DNA from: Rhodospirillaceae bacterium
GTDB taxonomy: Bacteria > Pseudomonadota > Alphaproteobacteria > Rhodospirillales > Magnetovibrionaceae
Direction of reading: 5' to 3'
NCBI GenBank assembly: GCA_029883045.1
Contig: JAOUJU010000138.1
Span: forward strand, 1-5,165
DNA length: 5,165 nucleotides
Shown here one piece after another: positions 1-4,443 of the stretch (positions are counted from its first letter, which is position 1; each line of letters starts with the position of its first letter). The notes below the pieces were generated by a model. The model did not search any database. It was not told where the DNA came from and worked only from the letters and a program-made list of their open reading frames with translations. A program made the translations under genes and the position numbers.

Positions 1-2
1 GC

Positions 3-179
3 GCACTGCGTAAACGCGCAAAAGAACGCACCCTAGAAGGCGGGGAAGTGATAGCGGTTGAACGAATGGTTTGTATGGGCTATTGCGGCAAAGGCCCCAA
101 CGTTAAAATCCACGGCGGGCCGTTCTTTCACGAAGTTGATCCAGATAGCGTTGATAAAATTTTGGATGAAGTAAATTAA
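3..179 (+). CDS. Thioredoxin-like [2Fe-2S] ferredoxin, C-terminal part (5' end outside window)
   Basis: An open frame enters from the left edge and encodes 58 residues up to a TAA stop. It contains CMGYCGKGPNVKI (visible residues 24-36), followed by HGGPFFHEVDPDSVDKILDEV. The CxxxC pair followed by a GPN loop, then a short strand and a helix of the 'VdpdsVdkIldE' type, is typical of the C-terminal half of thioredoxin-fold [2Fe-2S] ferredoxins, which are related to NuoE and the Shethna-type proteins. The family uses four cysteines to hold the cluster; only the last two lie in the window. Such proteins are small soluble electron carriers. NuoE itself is less likely because KGPNV is more typical of the free ferredoxins. 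The natural start and the redox partner cannot be seen. The stop codon overlaps that of the convergent downstream gene. Confidence 0.78.
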   Translation, partial: ALRKRAKERTLEGGEVIAVERMVCMGYCGKGPNVKIHGGPFFHEVDPDSVDKILDEVN

Positions 180-514
180 ACTTTTTTCACAAATTCCGAT
201 TTAAGCCCCATAGCACCAACGCCCGGAACCTTGCAATCAATATCGTGATCGCCCTCAACCAAGCGAATGTTTTTTACCTTGGTTCCAACCTTGACCACCG
301 AAGATGTTCCCTTGATTTTTAAATCCTTTATCACCGATACGGTGTCGCCATCGTTTAAAACGTTGCCAACGCTATCGCGTACAACAATTGCGTTTTCGTC
401 TGTAGCGCCACTTTGCGCTGACCATTCATGCCCGCACATGGGGCAGGCCAACATCGCGCCATTTTCATAGGTGTAGTCTTCACCGCATTTTGGACATTTG
501 GGCAGGTCGGCCAT
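176..514 (-). CDS. yjdM: PhnA/YjdM-family zinc-ribbon protein
   Basis: This encodes 112 residues, matching the usual length of about 110 for the family. The N-terminus MADLPKCPKCGEDYTYENG is followed by ACPMCGHEW, so C7, C10, C24 and C27 form a zinc ribbon. The remainder (DGDTVSVIKDLKIKG, then VKVGTKVKNIRLVEGDHDIDCK and a C-terminal LKSEFVKKV) is the conserved PhnA beta domain. E. coli YjdM was once called PhnA from its place next to the phn operon, but it is not needed for phosphonate use and its role is unclear; no phosphonate genes are visible here. The ATG at 514 is chosen because GGAG lies 6 bases upstream. A TTG four codons further upstream also opens the frame, but it overlaps that ribosome site. 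The 3' end overlaps the convergent ferredoxin stop by 4 bases. Confidence 0.93.
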   Translation of the reverse strand: MADLPKCPKCGEDYTYENGAMLACPMCGHEWSAQSGATDENAIVVRDSVGNVLNDGDTVSVIKDLKIKGTSSVVKVGTKVKNIRLVEGDHDIDCKVPGVGAMGLKSEFVKKV

Positions 515-520
515 TAGGGG

Positions 521-524
521 CTCC
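521..524 (-). promoter_or_regulatory. Ribosome binding site of yjdM (decides start)
   Basis: On the minus strand GGAG sits 6 bases before the ATG at 514. It supports that ATG over the in-frame TTG at 526, which overlaps it and has no site of its own. Confidence 0.7.
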
Positions 525-547
525 AATAAATAAAGCGCGTAGTGCGC
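525..547 (-). terminator. Weak candidate terminator after the GGDEF gene
   Basis: On the minus strand GCGC-ACTAC-GCGC is followed by TTTATTTATT. The stem is only 4 base pairs and the T run is broken by A, so this is at best a weak intrinsic terminator. It lies between the GGDEF gene and yjdM. If a promoter at 578-606 is real, the hairpin would instead sit in the yjdM leader. Confidence 0.25.
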
Positions 548-577
548 ATGGGAAGTGCGGGGCGATTGGGTGTATGT

Positions 578-606
578 GTTATACGAAAGTGTGCTTTAAC
601 GCAAAA
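578..606 (-). promoter_or_regulatory. Possible promoter for yjdM
   Basis: On the minus strand a TATAAC -10-like box (578-583) lies 17 bases from TTTTGC, or 15 bases from TTGCGT, as a poor -35. It would start transcription about 55 bases before the yjdM ATG. The -35 half lies inside the end of the GGDEF gene. Support is the -10 box and the position only. Confidence 0.2.
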
Positions 607-1513
607 CCTGATCTAGGTAATCGCGCGAATGGCCCATGAGAACCTTTTTGGTGTTTTTGTGTTTGTACATTTGCACGTCGGCCGCTGAGAAAAGCTTGTC
701 CAGATCTTCGCTATCATCGGGCAGCACCGCACAGCCAACGCTGGCACCAGCCTTAATGACAATGCCATCAATATTGTATGGCGTCGCACTTAGGGCTTTT
801 TCAATTTTTTCACGAACGGCGTAAACATGATCAGCCGATTTAGGTTTAATTAATATGGCGGCAAATTCATCACCGCCAATGCGCGCGACAACATCACTTG
901 AACGGGTTTCGCCTACTATCCGTTCGGCAATTTGTTGCAACAATTGATCGCCAACTTTGTGGCCGTATTTGTCGTTTACGTATTTAAACTTATCAACGTC
1001 AATTACCAGCAATCCCAACTTTTCATTATCGCGCTTGGCCCGTTGCGAAGCCTGCTTTAGCTGGGCATCAAACAGCCCCTTATTGCCAAGCCCGGTCAAT
1101 GAATCGTGCAGTGCCTCTTTTTGCAGACCAACTTCACGAAGTTTTAAATACATAGAATAAGAAACGCATTTAGATAGTTCAAATTCGGTGAAGCGGTCTT
1201 TTATTATGTAATCCATTGCGCCCAGCGTCAGGGCATCAAATGCCGCTTCTTTGTTGGCATGGGACGATAAAATAACAAACGCGGTAAGCGCCGTTGTATT
1301 GTGCAGCGATTTAAGGACATCCATCCCGCCCGCGGGATTATCTAAATCATATCCCAGAAAACACAATTCATAATAGTTTGTATCGAGGTGCGCCTTTGCT
1401 TCTTGGGCGGTGGTAACGTGGTCAATTTTGACGTTTTCGGGGCAGCACTTTTTTATCATCTTTTGTAGATGATCTGCATATGGCTGTTCATTTTCGGCTA
1501 CTAGAAACCGCAT
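596..1513 (-). CDS. Receiver-like domain + GGDEF diguanylate cyclase
   Basis: This encodes 305 residues in two domains. Residues 1-125 resemble a response-regulator receiver (MRFLVAENE strand, VILSSHA with Ser83/Ser84, and Lys105 in DYIIKDRF). Residues 130-300 are a GGDEF domain: DSLTGLGNK at 137, IDVDKFKYVNDKYGHKVGDQ at 171-190, RIGGDEFAAIL with GGDEF at 213-217, and ASVGCAVLP. The catalytic motif and metal-binding Asp172 are intact, and RSSD (204-207) five residues before GGDEF is a good inhibitory RxxD site. It should therefore make cyclic di-GMP from two GTP and be product-inhibited. The receiver looks degenerate: in YELCFLGYDL, Gly54 stands where the phosphorylated Asp belongs, and the N-terminal acidic pair reads Glu7-Asn8. 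No membrane segment or signal peptide is seen, so it is cytosolic. The ATG at 1513 is preferred for its GAGGG site 7 bases upstream; an ATG at 1558 would add 15 lysine/asparagine-rich residues. No kinase or PilZ partner is adjacent. Confidence 0.93.
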   Translation of the reverse strand: MRFLVAENEQPYADHLQKMIKKCCPENVKIDHVTTAQEAKAHLDTNYYELCFLGYDLDNPAGGMDVLKSLHNTTALTAFVILSSHANKEAAFDALTLGAMDYIIKDRFTEFELSKCVSYSMYLKLREVGLQKEALHDSLTGLGNKGLFDAQLKQASQRAKRDNEKLGLLVIDVDKFKYVNDKYGHKVGDQLLQQIAERIVGETRSSDVVARIGGDEFAAILIKPKSADHVYAVREKIEKALSATPYNIDGIVIKAGASVGCAVLPDDSEDLDKLFSAADVQMYKHKNTKKVLMGHSRDYLDQVLR

Positions 1514-1520
1514 TTCCCAT

Positions 1521-1525
1521 CCCTC
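1521..1525 (-). promoter_or_regulatory. Ribosome binding site of the GGDEF gene (decides start)
   Basis: On the minus strand GAGGG stands 7 bases before the ATG at 1513. The alternative ATG at 1558 has no purine-rich site upstream, so translation most likely begins at 1513. Confidence 0.7.
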
Positions 1526-1549
1526 AATTTTATTATTTTTTTTTGATTT

Positions 1550-1567
1550 GTCGTACATTTATACGAC
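1550..1567. repeat. Inverted repeat upstream of the GGDEF gene
   Basis: GTCGTA (1550-1555) and TACGAC (1562-1567) are perfect inverted 6-base arms around a 6-base AT-rich centre. The repeat lies 37 bases before the chosen GGDEF start. It could be a leader hairpin or a dimeric regulator's operator; the sequence alone does not decide. The alternative ATG at 1558 is inside it. Confidence 0.45.
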
Positions 1568-1816
1568 CATTAGTAGTAAATCAACCGCCTAATAACGGAT
1601 CCATTCTGGATTATGCATCGAATCGCTGATTTGAGGCACAGTAGCTTTACTACTTAATATGACGCTTCAATAATATAGATAATTTATACTATAAATCTCA
1701 AGATCGCGCCATAAGGCAGGGGTTTCAATGGCCTAGTAAAGCAAGAGCACGATTTGGTAGCTAGCGCCCAAAGCTGTGCGCCGCCGCCTATGCGACGTTC
1801 TTTTAATTAACGCATC
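1568..1816. other. Non-coding region between the GGDEF gene and rpsU
   Basis: I see no credible gene here; the short open frames have no ribosome site and no recognisable protein. The centre (about 1654-1697) is strongly AT-rich, with several TATAAT-like hexamers on both strands. Small inverted repeats occur at 1599-1611 (ATCCA-TTC-TGGAT), 1640-1654 (AGTAG-CTTTA-CTACT) and 1708-1732 (GCCAT/ATGGC). The right part is more GC-rich and runs into the terminator at 1817. It probably carries the GGDEF promoter and perhaps a small RNA. Confidence 0.5.
1672..1701 (-). promoter_or_regulatory. Candidate promoter for the GGDEF gene
   Basis: On the minus strand TTGAGA (1696-1701) and TATATT (1672-1677) are 18 bases apart in AT-rich DNA. 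Transcription would begin near 1665, leaving a leader of about 150 bases that holds the inverted repeats at 1640-1654, 1599-1611 and 1550-1567. A closer alternative is TTGATT with TATAAA at 15-base spacing, just before the start. Both rest on consensus matching only. Confidence 0.3.
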
Positions 1817-1854
1817 AAAAAACCCGCACTCTGAATGCAAAGGGCGGGTTTTTT
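1817..1854 (-). terminator. Strong symmetrical rho-independent terminator of rpsU
   Basis: AAAAAACCCGC (1817-1827) and GCGGGTTTTTT (1844-1854) form a perfect 11-base inverted repeat with a 16-base loop. It has a GC stem base and a T6 run when read in either direction. It begins about 20 bases after the rpsU stop on the minus strand, so it terminates rpsU. The structure is equally good on the + strand, where no protein gene precedes it. Confidence 0.88.
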
Positions 1855-1875
1855 ATTGGTCGGGAACGGTCGGGC

Positions 1876-2079
1876 TTAGAAGCCTTCGCGTTCCAGGCGC
1901 TTGCGTTCCATCTTGCGTGCGCGCGATACGGCCTCGGCCTTTTCGCGTGCGCGTTTTTCAGACGGCTTTTCAAAGTGCTTGCGAAGTTTGAGTTCACGGA
2001 AAATACCTTCCCGTTGCATCTTCTTCTTCAAGACCTTCAGCGCTTGGTCAACGTTGTTATCGCGGACGACAACTTGCAC
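1876..2079 (-). CDS. rpsU: 30S ribosomal protein S21
   Basis: This encodes 67 residues, the normal length for alphaproteobacterial S21. The sequence M(V)QVVVRDNNVDQALKVLKKKMQREGIFRELKLRKHFEKPSEKRAREKAEAV is highly typical, and the C-terminal third is an Arg/Lys-rich helix ending KRLEREGF. S21 is a late-joining small-subunit protein near the platform and the anti-Shine-Dalgarno end of 16S rRNA, and helps natural mRNA initiation in the bacteria where it is studied. The start is GTG at 2079, chosen because the family begins with MQV and AAGGA lies 9 bases upstream. An upstream TTG in frame would add six residues and overlaps the ribosome site. It is transcribed alone, ends at the terminator at 1817-1854, and diverges from def. 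Its leader has several potential hairpins. Confidence 0.97.
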   Translation of the reverse strand: MQVVVRDNNVDQALKVLKKKMQREGIFRELKLRKHFEKPSEKRAREKAEAVSRARKMERKRLEREGF

Positions 2080-2176
2080 GTTACCACTTCCTTTCAAGTT
2101 AGGGTTAAACCCCCGAAAGCCTTGCCTTCGGGGTGTTCCGCGCCTTAATCTAAATAAATTTTGGCACTAACGGAAC
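2080..2176 (-). promoter_or_regulatory. Structured upstream region / possible leader of rpsU
   Basis: Reading toward rpsU on the minus strand there are three elements. First is GTTCCG...CGGAAC (2171-2176 with 2135-2140), with an inner GCC/GGC pair around an AT-rich loop. Second is the hairpin CCCCGAA-9-TTCGGGG (2111-2133). Third is the near-palindrome GGGTTTAACCC (2102-2112). Then AAGGA (2089-2093) comes 9 bases before the GTG start. The second and third elements share bases 2111-2112, so they compete. An autoregulatory or cold-responsive leader is possible by inference; I do not recognise it as a named RNA family. The transcription start is not clear, so part of this may be promoter. Confidence 0.35.
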
Positions 2177-2202
2177 GGGGCGGGTTGTAACACATGAATT
2201 AC

Positions 2203-2216
2203 CCCCTGTGAAGGGG
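2203..2216 (+). repeat. Small hairpin with GNRA-type loop
   Basis: CCCCT-GTGA-AGGGG forms a perfect 5-base stem with a GTGA loop on the + strand, in the spacer between rpsU and def. No T run follows, so it is not an intrinsic terminator. It lies upstream of the candidate def promoter and may not be transcribed with def. Confidence 0.35.
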
Positions 2217-2222
2217 CCATAT

Positions 2223-2253
2223 TTGAACCCGTGTTTATATAAATGCTTATAAA
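2223..2253 (+). promoter_or_regulatory. Candidate promoter of the def operon
   Basis: TTGAAC (2223-2228) and TATAAA (2248-2253) are 19 bases apart, slightly longer than ideal, or 18 if TTATAA is taken as the -10. Transcription would begin near 2260, giving a leader of about 25 bases before the def ATG. An extra TATAAA at 2238-2243 has no good -35. Confidence 0.4.
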
Positions 2254-2268
2254 AAACCCAAAAAATAC

Positions 2269-2273
2269 AAGGA
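2269..2273 (+). promoter_or_regulatory. Ribosome binding site of def
   Basis: AAGGA lies 12 bases before the ATG at 2286, which is longer than the usual 5-9. No better start codon is nearer, and the protein N-terminus MAILKIARMGHPVL fits the family, so the start is kept. Confidence 0.5.
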
Positions 2274-2285
2274 AATAGCTGTCAT

Positions 2286-2852
2286 ATGGCGATTTTGAAA
2301 ATAGCCCGCATGGGCCACCCAGTGTTAAAGACCCCGGCTAGCCCCGTTAAAGACCCTAAATCGCCTGAAATAAAGGCCCTGGTAGCCGATATGGTTGAAA
2401 CCATGGATGATGCCGATGGCACCGGTTTGGCCGCGCCACAGGTCCATGTGGGGCTTCGGGTTGTGGTTTTCTTCGTCGATCAGGCCAGAATGTATGATGA
2501 AGCCGATCCGGACGATGAAGAAAAGTTGGGCGTGCCCCTTACGGTGATGATAAACCCCGAGATTGAGCCATTATCCGATGAAACTGAGGCTGACTGGGAA
2601 GGCTGCCTTTCGGTTCCCGGCATGTCGGGCGAGGTTCCGCGGTTTAGCCATATCCGCTACCGCTTTCAAGGGTTAGACGGAAAAACCCATGAGCGCGAGG
2701 CCCGGGGCTTTCATGCCCGGGTGGTACAACATGAATGTGACCATTTGGATGGAATCCTGTATCCTCAGCGTATTGTAAATATGGACAGGTTCGGATTTAC
2801 CGATGCATTGGTGCAGGGCATAAGAAAAGCCCCTGAAGAAGATATTGGCTAA
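2286..2852 (+). CDS. def: Peptide deformylase
   Basis: This encodes 188 residues. It removes the formyl group from the N-terminal methionine of nascent proteins at the ribosome exit. All three family motifs are intact: GTGLAAPQ (45-52), EGCLS (105-109) and QHECDHLDG (148-156). Cys107, His149 and His153 bind the metal, Glu150 is the general acid/base and Gln52 lies in the active site. A variable acidic stretch (residues 71-79, DEADPDDEE) sits between strands before VPLTVMINPEIEPL; related alphaproteobacterial deformylases also vary there. The N-terminus MAILKIARMGHPVLKTPA is of the alphaproteobacterial type. It is the first gene of a three-gene + strand cluster, stopping 2 bases before COQ9, and diverges from rpsU. 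The usual partner fmt is not in view. Function is very likely; it may be one of several def copies in the genome. Confidence 0.97.
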   Translation: MAILKIARMGHPVLKTPASPVKDPKSPEIKALVADMVETMDDADGTGLAAPQVHVGLRVVVFFVDQARMYDEADPDDEEKLGVPLTVMINPEIEPLSDETEADWEGCLSVPGMSGEVPRFSHIRYRFQGLDGKTHEREARGFHARVVQHECDHLDGILYPQRIVNMDRFGFTDALVQGIRKAPEEDIG

Positions 2853-2854
2853 CA

Positions 2855-3547
2855 ATGATGACAAACGCAAAACCAAGCAAACCACCGCGCGATGAAATTA
2901 AAGACGCCATCGTTTTGGCCGCCAGCCCGCATGTGGCGTTTGACGGTTGGGGCATGGATGCTCTTGAGCGCGGGGCCCGTGATGGTGGTTTTGACGCCAA
3001 CACCGCCAAACGCATGTTCCCCGAAGGGGCGGTTGATGCCATAAAACATTTTGCCAATTTGTCTGATCGGGAAATGTTAAAAAAAATGGACGCCATGGAT
3101 ATCTCATCCATGCGTATTCGTGATCGTATAATTGCTGGCGTGCGTGCGCGGCTTGAATTTTTAACTCCCCACCGCGAAGCGGTGCGCGCTGGACTTGGTG
3201 TGTTGGCCAGCCCCTTGCATGGTGCGGCCATGGCAAAAATAACCGCCTCTACGGTTGATGCCATTTGGAATGCGGCAGGTGATAAATCAAACGATTTTAA
3301 CTGGTATACCAAACGCGGGCTTTTGGCAGCAGTTTACAGCGCCACTGTTCTTTATTGGTTGGCCGATGAAAGCGAAGGTTATGCTGATACTTGGGATTTT
3401 CTGGCCCGGCGCATTGACGATGTTTTGAAAATACCGCCAATGAAGGCGAAGTTAGAAAAAGCCATTGCCGATTTACCCAGGCGCTTTGGTTTTGTTCTTC
3501 CCGGTTTTGGCGCTGCGTCAAACGAAACCAACAGAAAGCCAACATGA
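2855..3547 (+). CDS. COQ9-family ubiquinone biosynthesis protein (rpsU-divergent family)
   Basis: This encodes 230 residues. The N-terminal part (DEIKDAIVLAASPHVAFDGWGMDALERGARDGG, residues 13-45) resembles the TetR-like helical fold of COQ9. The C-terminal signature NDFNWYTKRGLLAAVYSATVLYWLADESEGYADTWDFLARRIDDV (146-190) is the family's most conserved block, containing the aromatic helix that lines the lipid pocket and, in mitochondrial COQ9, contacts COQ7. Family knowledge: COQ9 binds isoprenoid lipids and presents ubiquinone intermediates for hydroxylation; bacterial members are less studied. The family is also described as 'rpsU-divergently transcribed', and here rpsU is indeed divergent, with def in between. 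Two adjacent ATGs (2855 and 2858) could be the start; neither has a strong ribosome site, so translation is probably coupled to def, whose stop is 2 bases upstream. Its own stop overlaps the next start as ATGA. No transmembrane segment is clear. Confidence 0.93.
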   Translation: MMTNAKPSKPPRDEIKDAIVLAASPHVAFDGWGMDALERGARDGGFDANTAKRMFPEGAVDAIKHFANLSDREMLKKMDAMDISSMRIRDRIIAGVRARLEFLTPHREAVRAGLGVLASPLHGAAMAKITASTVDAIWNAAGDKSNDFNWYTKRGLLAAVYSATVLYWLADESEGYADTWDFLARRIDDVLKIPPMKAKLEKAIADLPRRFGFVLPGFGAASNETNRKPT

Positions 3548-4434
3548 CCCAATCACTTTTCACCCTTGCAACGAAATCAGGCAAAGCAGCGTCCAGAGCT
3601 GTCCCTGCGCCGACAGCGGTGATAAAGCCAATTAATTTGGCCGACCACTTTGCCGCGTGTTCTCGTCTTGGGCGATATCTTACGCTGGTTGATAGCGGTA
3701 GGTTTGTTATATCGGATGATTTTTTATCACCACGCATGCCTAACGATGCGGTGGCGTTAGCGTCAATTTGTTCCAAGGACGAGGTCGTGGCCCGGGCCGC
3801 ACTTTTGCCGCTGGGGCGTATTGGTGCGCGCAAAATTAACCGCGGCGCATATGAAGAATTGTTTTCCCTGATAGAACGCCAAGCCCTAAGCCCTAAGGTC
3901 AGGGCCGAAGCCGATACCATGCTTGAAAGCGGTTTTCGTGAAGCGCGCATTTTAGAATTAGAAGCAAACCTGCACGATGAACTTAACCCCGCGCGCCTGC
4001 GGTATCGTACTTTTTTAGAAACAGTTTCGCTATTGGTGGCAGGAAAAGTTTCGCCCGGGTTTTTCTTGGATGATTTTATTGATTTTACAAACACGGTTGC
4101 CGGTAAGCTTGATTTTGGGATTTACAGTTTTTGCCTCGACCGTATTTTTTCTGCCCCAGCCATTCCATTAAAGCTGAAAAAAACTTTGGTGGTTGAATTA
4201 ATGGGGTTCCCCCCCATCATTAGGCGCGAATTGCTATCAAACATTTTAGCAGGTGCCGCCAGCAATCAAGACCTAGCCGCCTTTACCCGCCACGCCATGG
4301 CTATGCATCTGAAAAAAGAACGCGTGTTAGAGGTGGAATTATTAGAAGCGGTTAAAATGAAACGCCTTTCTAACGGCGATATTGAGCTAAGCCTAAAAGG
4401 CCAAGGTGCAGCCTTTGCCTCGGGGCAGGCTTAA
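3544..4434 (+). CDS. Conserved-looking hypothetical protein coupled to COQ9
   Basis: This encodes 296 residues; I do not recognise the family. The first 27 residues are low in acid and rich in Ala, Lys and Thr, with no clear signal peptide. The rest looks mostly alpha-helical and soluble, with many short amphipathic helices (about 32-50, 67-98, 103-130, 131-165, 172-200 and 207-270). Motif-like stretches are DDFLSPRMPNDAVALASI (58-75), ARLRYRTFLETVSLLVAGKVSPGFFLDDFIDFT (150-182) and KKTLVVELMGFPPIIRRELL (212-231). The repeated pair-of-helices rhythm could reflect a repeat-helix scaffold, but this is a guess. Base composition and codon choice resemble its neighbours, so recent transfer is not suggested. 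The ATG overlaps the COQ9 stop (ATGA) and there is only a poor ribosome site, so coupled translation is likely. A role near ubiquinone synthesis or the membrane is inference from position only. Confidence 0.85.
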   Translation: MTQSLFTLATKSGKAASRAVPAPTAVIKPINLADHFAACSRLGRYLTLVDSGRFVISDDFLSPRMPNDAVALASICSKDEVVARAALLPLGRIGARKINRGAYEELFSLIERQALSPKVRAEADTMLESGFREARILELEANLHDELNPARLRYRTFLETVSLLVAGKVSPGFFLDDFIDFTNTVAGKLDFGIYSFCLDRIFSAPAIPLKLKKTLVVELMGFPPIIRRELLSNILAGAASNQDLAAFTRHAMAMHLKKERVLEVELLEAVKMKRLSNGDIELSLKGQGAAFASGQA

Positions 4435-4443
4435 GAAAAACCA

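Noticed and set aside
71..89. An internal plus-strand ATG in the ferredoxin frame as a possible start.
   Set aside because: The frame is open to the window edge, and the family needs another cysteine pair and a thioredoxin-fold N-terminus upstream, so the gene is simply cut by the window.
1700..1815. A possible tRNA in the GC-rich part of the spacer before the rpsU terminator.
   Set aside because: There is no T-arm GGTTCGAATC-like sequence and no seven-base acceptor pairing at the expected distance.
1776..1997. Open frames of 60-71 residues on both strands across the terminator and the end of rpsU.
   Set aside because: They are out-of-frame shadows of rpsU and its terminator, arginine- or cysteine-rich with no ribosome site and no recognisable protein.
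2490..2530. Acidic insertion in peptide deformylase as a novel domain.
   Set aside because: It is about ten residues long and falls in a loop where related alphaproteobacterial deformylases also vary; the catalytic motifs are intact.
2797..3312. Long minus-strand open frame opposite COQ9 (171 residues).
   Set aside because: COQ9 in the other strand has a clear family signature, and the minus frame has low-complexity Ser/Arg/Ala composition typical of a shadow.
3297..4094. Minus-strand open frame of 265 residues opposite the COQ9 end and the hypothetical gene.
   Set aside because: It spans the boundary of two coupled genes and has a biased Ser/Arg/Asn composition. The + strand frame shows natural protein composition and perfect operon spacing, so the + strand is preferred.
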